Positions 1 to 5,017 of a DNA stretch of 9,759 nucleotides are shown here, piece after piece (position 1 is the stretch's first letter; every line of letters begins with the position of its first letter). Position numbers and translations under genes: made by a program. Where the stretch lies: NCBI GenBank assembly GCA_964514665.1, contig CAZESH010000156.1, forward strand, positions 1 to 9,759, in the 5' to 3' direction. The stretch comes from CAZESH01 sp964514665 (lineage in GTDB: Bacteria; Bacillota; Bacilli; Paenibacillales; KCTC-25726). Under the pieces are notes generated by a model. The model did not search any database. It was not told where the DNA came from and saw nothing but the letters and a program-made list of their open reading frames with translations.

Positions 1-1
1 G

Positions 2-877
2 CTCGAGCAGTGGTTCATCAAGCCGACAGATGAGCTGCATCATGATGTCGGTTTTCAATTTTTGTCCACGGCCGTTATCAAATATAAGATTGCCGGCGAT
101 CCGGCCGGCTATCGTCGCGGGATGGAGGCGGCGAATTTTCTGGCGTCGAGGTTTAACCCGGCCGGCAACTTTATTCGCGCTTGGAACGCAGATAAATACG
201 GCTGGGCGATCATCGACTGCATGCTGAACATCTCCCTCCTGTTCTGGGCGAGCGAGGAAACGGGCGATCCGCGATACCGCCATATCGCTGTTCGCCACGC
301 GGAGACGACGATGAAATACGGGGTTCGTGAGGATGGTTCGACGAACCATATTATCTCGTTCGATCCGCATACCGGTGAATTTATTGAAGCCATTGGAGGC
401 CAAGGCCTGGCTCCGGATTCAACATGGAGCCGCGGCAATGCATGGGCGCTGTACGGATTCGCCAACACCTACCGCTACACCGGCGATCCGCGCTTCCTGA
501 CAACGGCCAAACGCGTTGCGCACTACTTTATCGCCGCGCTCCCGGATGACCATGTTCCGTACTGGGACTTCCGGCTGGAGTCGCTTGACGGCATGTCCCG
601 CGACAGTTCGGCCGCAGCCATCGCGGCATCCGGCCGGTTGGAAATCGCGGATGCCGTGCCAGCGGTCGAGAAGCGGCTTTATCTTGGCGCCGCAGAACGG
701 ATTTTGCAAGCTCTGACGGAAAACTATGCAACCTGGGACAAGCCGGAGCATGAAGCCATTCTGCTGCACGGAACAGGAAGCGGAACATCGTTCATCGATG
801 TCTCGCTTATCTACGGCGATTATTATTACGTGGAAGCGATGGCCAAGCTGAACGGCTGGAAGCATCGCATCTACTAA
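2..877 (+). CDS. Unsaturated glucuronyl hydrolase, GH88 family (5'-truncated by window edge)
   Basis: The frame is open from base 2 with no stop, so the gene starts left of the window; the TTG at 62 is an internal codon. About 292 C-terminal residues are present, against roughly 370-390 in the family. The fragment carries the GH88 landmark HHDVGF (visible residues 13-18; codons 38-55), whose Asp matches the first active-site Asp of unsaturated glucuronyl hydrolases. Downstream is PDSTWSRGNAWALYGF, with the second conserved Asp at visible residue 139 (codon 416-418). The Trp/Tyr-rich, helix-repeat sequence fits an (alpha/alpha)6 barrel. Known family role: hydration and cleavage of the unsaturated uronic acid left at the non-reducing end of oligosaccharides by polysaccharide lyases. 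No signal peptide can be judged because the N terminus is missing. HHDVGF favours GH88 over GH105. The substrate polysaccharide is unknown. It is closed off from the catabolic cluster by the terminator at 980. Confidence 0.9.
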   Translation, partial: LEQWFIKPTDELHHDVGFQFLSTAVIKYKIAGDPAGYRRGMEAANFLASRFNPAGNFIRAWNADKYGWAIIDCMLNISLLFWASEETGDPRYRHIAVRHAETTMKYGVREDGSTNHIISFDPHTGEFIEAIGGQGLAPDSTWSRGNAWALYGFANTYRYTGDPRFLTTAKRVAHYFIAALPDDHVPYWDFRLESLDGMSRDSSAAAIAASGRLEIADAVPAVEKRLYLGAAERILQALTENYATWDKPEHEAILLHGTGSGTSFIDVSLIYGDYYYVEAMAKLNGWKHRIY

Positions 878-894
878 AACGGGCAGGGTTGATT

Positions 895-1056
895 ATGGGA
901 AACGATAAACAGTTGCGTTTTTTGAGTCTATGGGCGATCAACGACCGCTTGGAGCTGCAAGCATTAAGAGAGTCGACGGCGTACACCCCGGTGTACGTTT
1001 TTTTTCTTTTGTTGTTTGTTTATGCGGGTTTTCGAATGCTGTGGAGGATCGCTTGA
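895..1056 (+). pseudogene. Broken 5' end of a second carbohydrate-active gene (possible deletion remnant)
   Basis: An ATG at 895, 17 bases after the GH88 stop and behind a weak AGGG ribosome site, opens a 53-codon frame ending at 1054-1056. The first 26 residues (MGNDKQLRFLSLWAINDRLE, then LQALRE) look like real protein. From memory, this LRFLSLWAINDRLE-type start resembles the N termini of large glycoside-hydrolase-like proteins of Paenibacillus. After codon 26 (about base 973) the frame continues through the arms and T-run of the terminator at 980-1005, giving a hydrophobic nonsense tail. That is hard to reconcile with a working gene. My reading is a gene whose body was lost, leaving its start joined to a terminator, possibly its own. 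Alternatives are a chance short ORF or an assembly join. The family assignment is recall, not a search. Confidence 0.4.
980..1005 (+). terminator. Rho-independent terminator after the GH88 gene
   Basis: A 7-bp perfect stem (CGTACAC 980-986 with GTGTACG 991-997) with a CCCG loop is followed at once by eight T residues (998-1005) and, after one C, four more. This is a textbook intrinsic terminator for the + strand. It ends transcription from the GH88 side and insulates the LacI gene downstream. Confidence 0.85.
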
Positions 1057-1136
1057 ATCGTGATGGCGGTATGAGAACGGACAGTTTGTTGCGAACATAT
1101 CCGATGGTTGTTAAAGAAGACGGCCCCTGTTGATAT

Positions 1137-1157
1137 GTAATGATGCGCAGTCATTAC
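1137..1157. repeat. Inverted repeat over the predicted -35 region of the LacI-gene promoter
   Basis: Arms GTAATGA (1137-1143) and TCATTAC (1151-1157) are perfect reverse complements separated by 7 bases, TGCGCAG. The dyad covers the place where a -35 element would sit 17 bp before the TATAAT at 1166. It could be a protein-binding site, but its sequence differs from the GTAATCGATTAC operator family. Confidence 0.35.
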
Positions 1158-1165
1158 GCTTGTTG

Positions 1166-1171
1166 TATAAT
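1166..1171 (+). promoter_or_regulatory. Candidate -10 element for the LacI-family gene
   Basis: A consensus TATAAT lies about 165 bases before the repressor start. The sequence 17 bp upstream (ATGCGC, 1143-1148) is a poor -35, so the promoter would be weak or activator-dependent. A second possible pair is TTGCAT (1172-1177), 17 bp, TAGAAA (1195-1200), which would start inside the operator-like site at 1204. Which one is used cannot be decided here. Confidence 0.4.
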
Positions 1172-1203
1172 TTGCATAAATGGTGTAAAGTAGTTAGAAA
1201 ATA

Positions 1204-1220
1204 GGGTAACCGATTTCTCT
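1204..1220. promoter_or_regulatory. Degenerate copy of the LacI-family operator upstream of the repressor gene (autoregulation)
   Basis: GGGTAACCGATTTCTCT matches the reverse complement of the two exact operators at 2464 and 2568 (GGGTAATCGATTACTCT) at 15 of 17 positions, and keeps the central CG typical of LacI-family sites. It lies downstream of the TATAAT box at 1166, where a bound repressor could block initiation or elongation. The inference is that the repressor controls its own gene, with lower affinity because the palindrome is imperfect. Confidence 0.6.
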
Positions 1221-1335
1221 CTACATCGATTCATGCGCAATTATTGCCATTATTGTTCTGGCTTTTTTTGCTCATAAGTTAAAATCGGGCAGCATTCTTG
1301 CAAATGAATGAACTATGAACAGGATAGAGGAGATT

Positions 1336-2337
1336 ATGAAGACAACCATCTATGATATCGCAAAAATTGCGGGCGTATCGACAGCAACTGTTTCCAAGGT
1401 GATTAATAACACGGGCAGAATAAGCGAAAAGACAAGAAAGAAAATTCGCGGAATCATGGACGAATTGAGCTACCAACCCGATGTGTTGGCTTCTGCCATG
1501 AAAGGGAAATTCACCTATCAAGTTGCATTGTTGATCCCCGAAATGGATAATCCGATTTACGCTCAATTTTTGAAATATATTGAGGATCGAGGGCAAGAGC
1601 TCGGGTTCAGCATAGTAATGTGCAATACTGACAATAATCCCGAGAAAGAAGCACGGCACATCACATTGTTGCGGCAAAAAAGGGTGGATGGGTTTATCAT
1701 TGCCTCAAAATTTAAAAATGAAGAGCTGTTGAAAGAGCTGCTGCGGGATGAAGTTCCTGTCGTTCTTTTTGCCCATGAGAGGCCGGACATTTTAACGGAT
1801 AGCGTTACGGTGGACGATTTTCAGGGGGGAGTCATTGCGACGGAGTATTTAATCTCCCAGGGTCATAAAAGAATAGGTGTTGTGGCCACGGATTCGATCA
1901 GTTGCTTGGAGCGTATTAGAGGGTATAAATCGGCTTTGCAAAAAGCTGGAATCAAATTCGATAAGGCTATGGTTGTGGTCGGCGGATCGAAAATCGACGA
2001 TGCTGAGATAACCGCGAGGAGCTTGCTTGAGATGGAGGATAATAGGCCCAGTGCGATTTTCGGCTGCAACGACTTGATGGCAATCGGTGTTATGCAGGCC
2101 GCCAAAAAACTCGGGATCTCGGTTCCCGATGAGTTATCCGCAATCGGCTTCGATAACACCGAACTGTGCAAGATCGTGACTCCCGAACTTACCTCCGTTG
2201 AGATGCCGATCAACGAATTGGGCAGGAAAGCGATGGATGTCATCATTGATAAAATCGAACGAACGGGTGATGCCAAGCAGCGTATTCGGATGCTGCCGGA
2301 ACTCGTGATCCGCAGTTCCGTGTCGAGAATAAAATAA
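1336..2337 (+). CDS. LacI-family transcriptional repressor of the downstream catabolic operon
   Basis: 333 residues, the usual LacI/GalR length. The N terminus carries the family helix-turn-helix (residues 3-24: TIYDIAKIAGVSTATVSKVI), then the linker and hinge region (about 48-58, YQPDVLASAMKG). A periplasmic-binding-protein-like effector domain follows, with VALLIPEMDNPIYAQF, VDGFIIASKF, AIFGCNDLMAIGVMQAAKKLG and LSAIGFDN as landmarks. I chose the ATG at 1336 rather than the in-frame ATG at 1315: the purine-rich AGAGGAG lies between them, nothing resembling a ribosome site precedes 1315, and family members begin at this point. It is a cytoplasmic DNA-binding regulator. The effector is not readable from sequence but is probably the transported sugar or cyclitol or a product of it. 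The matching palindromes in front of this gene and of the dehydrogenase operon support local repression plus autoregulation. I saw no clear terminator after it, so read-through into the operon is possible. Confidence 0.93.
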   Translation: MKTTIYDIAKIAGVSTATVSKVINNTGRISEKTRKKIRGIMDELSYQPDVLASAMKGKFTYQVALLIPEMDNPIYAQFLKYIEDRGQELGFSIVMCNTDNNPEKEARHITLLRQKRVDGFIIASKFKNEELLKELLRDEVPVVLFAHERPDILTDSVTVDDFQGGVIATEYLISQGHKRIGVVATDSISCLERIRGYKSALQKAGIKFDKAMVVVGGSKIDDAEITARSLLEMEDNRPSAIFGCNDLMAIGVMQAAKKLGISVPDELSAIGFDNTELCKIVTPELTSVEMPINELGRKAMDVIIDKIERTGDAKQRIRMLPELVIRSSVSRIK

Positions 2338-2424
2338 ATCCTTTGATTGTAAGAATCTCTCTTCACGGCTGGCTTTGAATTATCTGATAGTTCGAATAGT
2401 AAGAATAATCGCAGAAAAAATCTC

Positions 2425-2453
2425 TTGCAAAAACCACTTGAATAGATTAAAAT
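2425..2453 (+). promoter_or_regulatory. Sigma-A-type promoter of the dehydrogenase/transport operon
   Basis: TTGCAA (2425-2430) and TAAAAT (2448-2453) are separated by exactly 17 bp. The -10 matches TATAAT at 5 of 6 positions and the -35 matches TTGACA at 4 of 6. Transcription would start near 2460, directly at the edge of the operator at 2464-2481, so repressor binding would occlude the start point. The leader would be about 320 nt long. Weaker pairs nearer the gene cannot be excluded, such as TTGATT (2541) with TACTAA (2563). Confidence 0.5.
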
Positions 2454-2463
2454 AACTTTAAAT

Positions 2464-2481
2464 AAGAGTAATCGATTACCC
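2464..2481. promoter_or_regulatory. Operator 1 for the LacI-family repressor
   Basis: AAGAGTAATCGATTACCC contains the perfect 12-bp palindrome GTAATCGATTAC (2468-2479) with a central CG, the hallmark of LacI/GalR-family operators. It lies about 4 to 21 bases after the predicted start point. An identical 18-base copy is at 2568 and a degenerate one at 1204. Confidence 0.78.
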
Positions 2482-2567
2482 AACTATTTATTGAATCCAC
2501 TTTGAATTATCGATATTCGCATAAAATTGTTGCATATACATTGATTTCAAAGTAATTTTTTTTACTA

Positions 2568-2585
2568 AAGAGTAATCGATTACCC
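2568..2585. promoter_or_regulatory. Operator 2 for the LacI-family repressor
   Basis: Exact 18-base repeat of operator 1 in the same orientation, with palindrome core at 2572-2583. The spacing is 104 bp from operator 1, close to ten helical turns, so both sites face the same side of the helix. That geometry would allow a dimer-of-dimers or cooperative loop. It could also block a secondary promoter just upstream (TTGATT 2541, TACTAA 2563). Confidence 0.78.
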
Positions 2586-2682
2586 TATTTTATTTCATTA
2601 GAGAAAGCATTTGATTCCAATCGCATTTGGCAAAAAAATATTCCAAATATTCCTTCAATATTGTGATCATGATTGGTCCATA

Positions 2683-2784
2683 ATGGAAGCGCTTCAATTA
2701 GTGTTTGGAATGCAGCTGGGGGATATCAATTGGGAAACTTTAAAACAAAAAAATGCAAGCATTTTTAGAGGTGGGGGTTTCTAA
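2683..2784 (+). CDS. Possible 33-codon leader ORF or gene remnant overlapping the first dehydrogenase start
   Basis: ATG at 2683 opens 33 codons (starting MEALQLVFGMQLGDINWETL) and ends in a TAA whose last base is the A of the next gene's ATG (TAATG). The same frame is open back to 2602. There is no ribosome-binding site in front of 2683, and the ATG overlaps the CcpA/LacI-like palindrome. Some residues look protein-like (WETLKQKNASIF), so it might be a coupled leader peptide or the 3' end of a lost gene. A chance ORF is the most likely explanation; I do not recognise it. Confidence 0.15.
   Translation: MEALQLVFGMQLGDINWETLKQKNASIFRGGGF
2684..2697. promoter_or_regulatory. CcpA (cre)-like or second LacI-family palindrome
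   Basis: TGGAAGCGCTTCAA has a perfect GAAGCGCTTC core, and six of its seven arm positions pair. It resembles catabolite-responsive elements (TG-N-AA-N-CG-N-T pattern) but departs from the consensus near its right end. About 87 bases before the dehydrogenase start and downstream of the promoter at 2425, it would act as a roadblock for glucose repression. It differs from the GTAATCGATTAC sites, so a different regulator is implied. Confidence 0.45.
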
Positions 2785-3770
2785 TGAGAGATGTGAAAAT
2801 CGGCATTTTGGGCGCAGGCTCTATCGCAAAAGTGCATACTTCAATTTTGAAGAGGGATGAAAGGGCGGAAATCGTCGGTGTAGCCGACATTGCGGAGGAT
2901 AGAGCGCAAGCGCTGGCGGCCGAGGCGGGAAATGCAAAGCCGGTCAAAACACTTGAGGATTTGTTCGACCTCGGTGTCGACGCCGTATACGTTACGACTC
3001 CGAATATCATGCACGTAGATCCTGTACTGAAATGCTTGGAGAATAATGTAAGCGTATTTAGTGAAAAACCCATGGCAACCAAGTTGTCGGATGCGGAGAA
3101 AATCAAGGATGCCGCGGCAAAATCAAAGGGCATCTATAATCTTGGCATGAACAGGCGGTATGCCTATGTTTATAAAAAAATAAAAGAGCTGATCGCATCC
3201 GGAGAGATGACACCCTTTTTGGCCAACATCAAGATGAACCGGGGAGAACTGCTGAATCCGCCCTGGACGGCGAATCCCCAAATGACGGGGGGATTTCTCT
3301 ACGAAACCCCTTTTCATCTCATGGACATGAGCCGCTACCTGTTCGGTGAAGTAAAGACGGTCAAATGCGAAGGGAGACAAAACCTTTCCGAGGATGAAAT
3401 GGACACCTTTGCCATTCTGCTTACGTTCGAGTCCGGCACTGTTGCGAATTTCGTGACATACGCGCATGCCGGTTGGAGCGTTCCTTTCGAGAGTCTGGAG
3501 GTTTATGGAAAGTATGCAACGGTTGCGACGAATGAACTGGAAAAGGTGATGTATGCTCCAGGATTGAATCAACCGGCGCAGATCAGTGATTTTTATCAAG
3601 TGACGATGGAACATAAATGGGGTTATGTGGAAGAGGACCGGATTTTCATTGACGCGATTGTCCATGGAACGAAACCTCCAGTAACGGCCGAAGACGGATA
3701 TCTCTCGACGCGGCTGCTGGAATCGATCTATGAAAGCGCAAGGAGCGGAAAGCAAATCGTTTTTTCCTAA
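2784..3770 (+). CDS. Gfo/Idh/MocA-family NAD(P)-dependent dehydrogenase 1
   Basis: 328 residues. The N-terminal Rossmann domain (about 1-120) opens with IGILGAGSIAKVH, giving the dinucleotide motif G10-A-G12-S-I-A15. The family EKP motif follows at 94-96, with K95 the expected catalytic lysine. The C-terminal alpha/beta domain carries GGFLYETPFHLMDMSRYLFGE (169-189). It keeps His178 and Asp181, but the usual catalytic Asp of the D-x-G-x-H motif is Glu174 and the Gly is Pro176. Family role: reversible oxidation of a hydroxyl on a sugar, sugar acid or cyclitol with NAD(P), in the cytoplasm. A strong ribosome site (GAGGTGGGGG, 2768-2777) precedes the ATG. It is the first structural gene after the operators and is followed 39 bases later by a second dehydrogenase. 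The exact substrate is not predictable; it is the most divergent of the three. Confidence 0.88.
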   Translation: MRDVKIGILGAGSIAKVHTSILKRDERAEIVGVADIAEDRAQALAAEAGNAKPVKTLEDLFDLGVDAVYVTTPNIMHVDPVLKCLENNVSVFSEKPMATKLSDAEKIKDAAAKSKGIYNLGMNRRYAYVYKKIKELIASGEMTPFLANIKMNRGELLNPPWTANPQMTGGFLYETPFHLMDMSRYLFGEVKTVKCEGRQNLSEDEMDTFAILLTFESGTVANFVTYAHAGWSVPFESLEVYGKYATVATNELEKVMYAPGLNQPAQISDFYQVTMEHKWGYVEEDRIFIDAIVHGTKPPVTAEDGYLSTRLLESIYESARSGKQIVFS

Positions 3771-3809
3771 AAAACAGTTGGTATACGATCAAGAAAGGAT
3801 GGAAGAGCC

Positions 3810-4982
3810 ATGGGAGGGAAGAAGAAGGTCCGGATCGGCATGGTGGGTTACAAATTTATGGGGAAAGCCCACAGCCATGCTTTCAGGGATGTGCCGTTTT
3901 ACTTCGATATGCAAGCGGTTCCCGTCATGCAGGCGATTGCCGGTCGCGACGAAGCAGGTGTGAAGGCGGCATCCGTAAAGATGGGATGGGCGTCTTATGA
4001 AACCGATTGGCGCCGTCTCGTCGAGCGGGACGATATTGATCTGATCGACATCGTCACTCCGAACAACACGCATGCGGAAATCGCCATCGCGGCGGCGGAA
4101 GCGGGCAAGCATATCATTTGCGAAAAGCCTCTTGCGCTCAATTTGGAAGATTCCCAAAAAATGCTGGCTGCCGTACAAAAGGCGGGGGTCGTTCATATGA
4201 TTTGCCACAATTATCGTTTTGCCCCCGCCGTGCAATTTACGAAAAAATTAATAGAAGAAGGCCGCTTGGGAAAAATCTATCATTTTCGGGCGACGTTCCT
4301 TCAAGACTGGGTTATGGATCCGGGCTTTCCGTTGATCTGGAGACTTCGCAAGGAAGTTTCGGGCTCGGGAACGAGCGGAGACCTGGGTGCACATATTATC
4401 GATCTCGCCCGTTTTTTGGTTGGAGAGTTCAGCGAAGTGACCGGCATGCTGGAGACGTTTGTAAAAGAGCGCCCACTCGGGAATATGGACATCAATTTAA
4501 AGGGCCATGTGGCAAGCGACGAGATGGGAACGGTGGATGTCGATGATGCGGCCGCGTTTCTGTCCCGATTTAAAAACGGCGCATTGGGCGTCTTTGAAGT
4601 GAGCCGCTTCTGCCGCGGCAATCGTGCGGGCAATCGCTTTGAGATCAACGGCGAAAAAGGCTCCGTTCGTTGGGATATGGAGAATATGAACAACCTGCAG
4701 GTGTATTTTGAAGATGACAAACGCGGCTTGCAGGGATTCAGGACGATCAATTGTACGGAAGTCGAACATCCTTTTGCCGGCAATTACTGGCCCGCAGCGC
4801 ACATCATCGGTTACGAGCACACGTTTATCAACCTGATGGTTGAACTGATGAACGGCCTTGCGCAGGGGCGCAGTCCACAACCGAATTTTGAAGACGGAGT
4901 GCGAAATCAGGCGGTTTTGGAAGCGGTCGAGCAATCGGTGCAAACCGGCGGTTGGGTCAAGGTGGCCGATCCTTTGAAATAA
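3810..4982 (+). CDS. Gfo/Idh/MocA-family NAD(P)-dependent dehydrogenase 2
   Basis: 390 residues, longer than the first dehydrogenase because of a larger C-terminal domain. The nucleotide-binding loop is IGMVGYKFMGKAHSHAF (9-25): the usual middle Gly of GxGxxG is Lys15, a variant I recall in a GYKFMGKAH subfamily of this family. The EKP motif is at 105-107 (catalytic K106), and SGSGTSGDLGAHIIDLARFL carries the standard Asp191 and His195 pair. All three expected catalytic residues are therefore present. A purine-rich ribosome site (AAGGATGGAAGAG, 3795-3807) precedes the ATG. The gene lies 39 bases after dehydrogenase 1 and 35 bases before dehydrogenase 3, so co-transcription is likely. It shares its overall layout and the SGSG-GDLG-H block with dehydrogenase 3, suggesting an old duplication. 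Candidate substrates are a cyclitol, a sugar or a 3-hydroxyl of a glycoside; no choice can be made from sequence. Confidence 0.9.
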   Translation: MGGKKKVRIGMVGYKFMGKAHSHAFRDVPFYFDMQAVPVMQAIAGRDEAGVKAASVKMGWASYETDWRRLVERDDIDLIDIVTPNNTHAEIAIAAAEAGKHIICEKPLALNLEDSQKMLAAVQKAGVVHMICHNYRFAPAVQFTKKLIEEGRLGKIYHFRATFLQDWVMDPGFPLIWRLRKEVSGSGTSGDLGAHIIDLARFLVGEFSEVTGMLETFVKERPLGNMDINLKGHVASDEMGTVDVDDAAAFLSRFKNGALGVFEVSRFCRGNRAGNRFEINGEKGSVRWDMENMNNLQVYFEDDKRGLQGFRTINCTEVEHPFAGNYWPAAHIIGYEHTFINLMVELMNGLAQGRSPQPNFEDGVRNQAVLEAVEQSVQTGGWVKVADPLK

Positions 4983-5017
4983 AGCAAACAAAATTGATGA
5001 TTGAAGGAGAGATCGCA

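Larger units (their letters stand above)
1057..1335. other. Intergenic region upstream of the LacI-family gene
   Basis: I see no supportable gene here. The ORF at 930-1133 runs through the terminator and has no ribosome site or recognisable sequence. The region holds the 1137-1157 dyad, the TATAAT box at 1166 and the operator-like site at 1204, all listed separately. The part before about 1140 has no recognisable signal. From about 1140 the DNA becomes clearly more AT-rich than the GH88 gene. Confidence 0.6.
2338..2783. other. 446-base AT-rich control region between repressor and dehydrogenase operon
   Basis: This gap is unusually long beside the other gaps to its right (12-104 bases). It contains a good promoter (2425-2453), two exact copies of an 18-base operator (2464, 2568), a CcpA/LacI-like palindrome (2684) and a purine-rich ribosome site (2768-2778) serving the ATG at 2784. 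A 33-codon open frame at its right end overlaps that ATG. A 12-base direct repeat, CTTTGAATTATC, occurs at 2373 and 2500. I found no clear intrinsic terminator for the repressor gene in 2338-2424. Confidence 0.7.

Noticed and set aside
62..64. TTG at 62 as the start of the GH88 gene
   Set aside because: The frame stays open to base 2 and encodes the essential HHDVGF motif upstream of 62, so the gene is cut by the window edge.
930..1133. 67-codon ORF downstream of the GH88 gene
   Set aside because: It reads through the intrinsic terminator, lacks a ribosome site and has no protein-like pattern.
1315..1335. Upstream ATG at 1315 as the start of the LacI-family gene
   Set aside because: The purine-rich AGAGGAG lies between 1315 and 1336, nothing like a ribosome site precedes 1315, and family proteins begin with the MKTTIYDIAK-type sequence at 1336.
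1863..2483. 206-codon antisense open frame on the minus strand
   Set aside because: It is the shadow of the LacI-family gene, has no recognisable domains and low-complexity Ser/Ile/Leu content, and runs into the control region.
2373..2511. 12-base direct repeat CTTTGAATTATC at 2373 and 2500
   Set aside because: It is in an AT-rich region where short repeats are expected, is not palindromic, and has no consistent relation to the promoter or operators.
2748..2766. Small hairpin AAAAATG-CAAG-CATTTTT just before the dehydrogenase 1 ribosome site
   Set aside because: The stem is almost entirely A/T and weak, so neither a terminator nor a riboswitch can be supported.
4952..5017. ATG at 4952 as the start of dehydrogenase 3
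   Set aside because: It lies inside the preceding gene, gives a 22-residue extension unlike the family, and the strong GAAGGAGAG site fits only the ATG at 5018.
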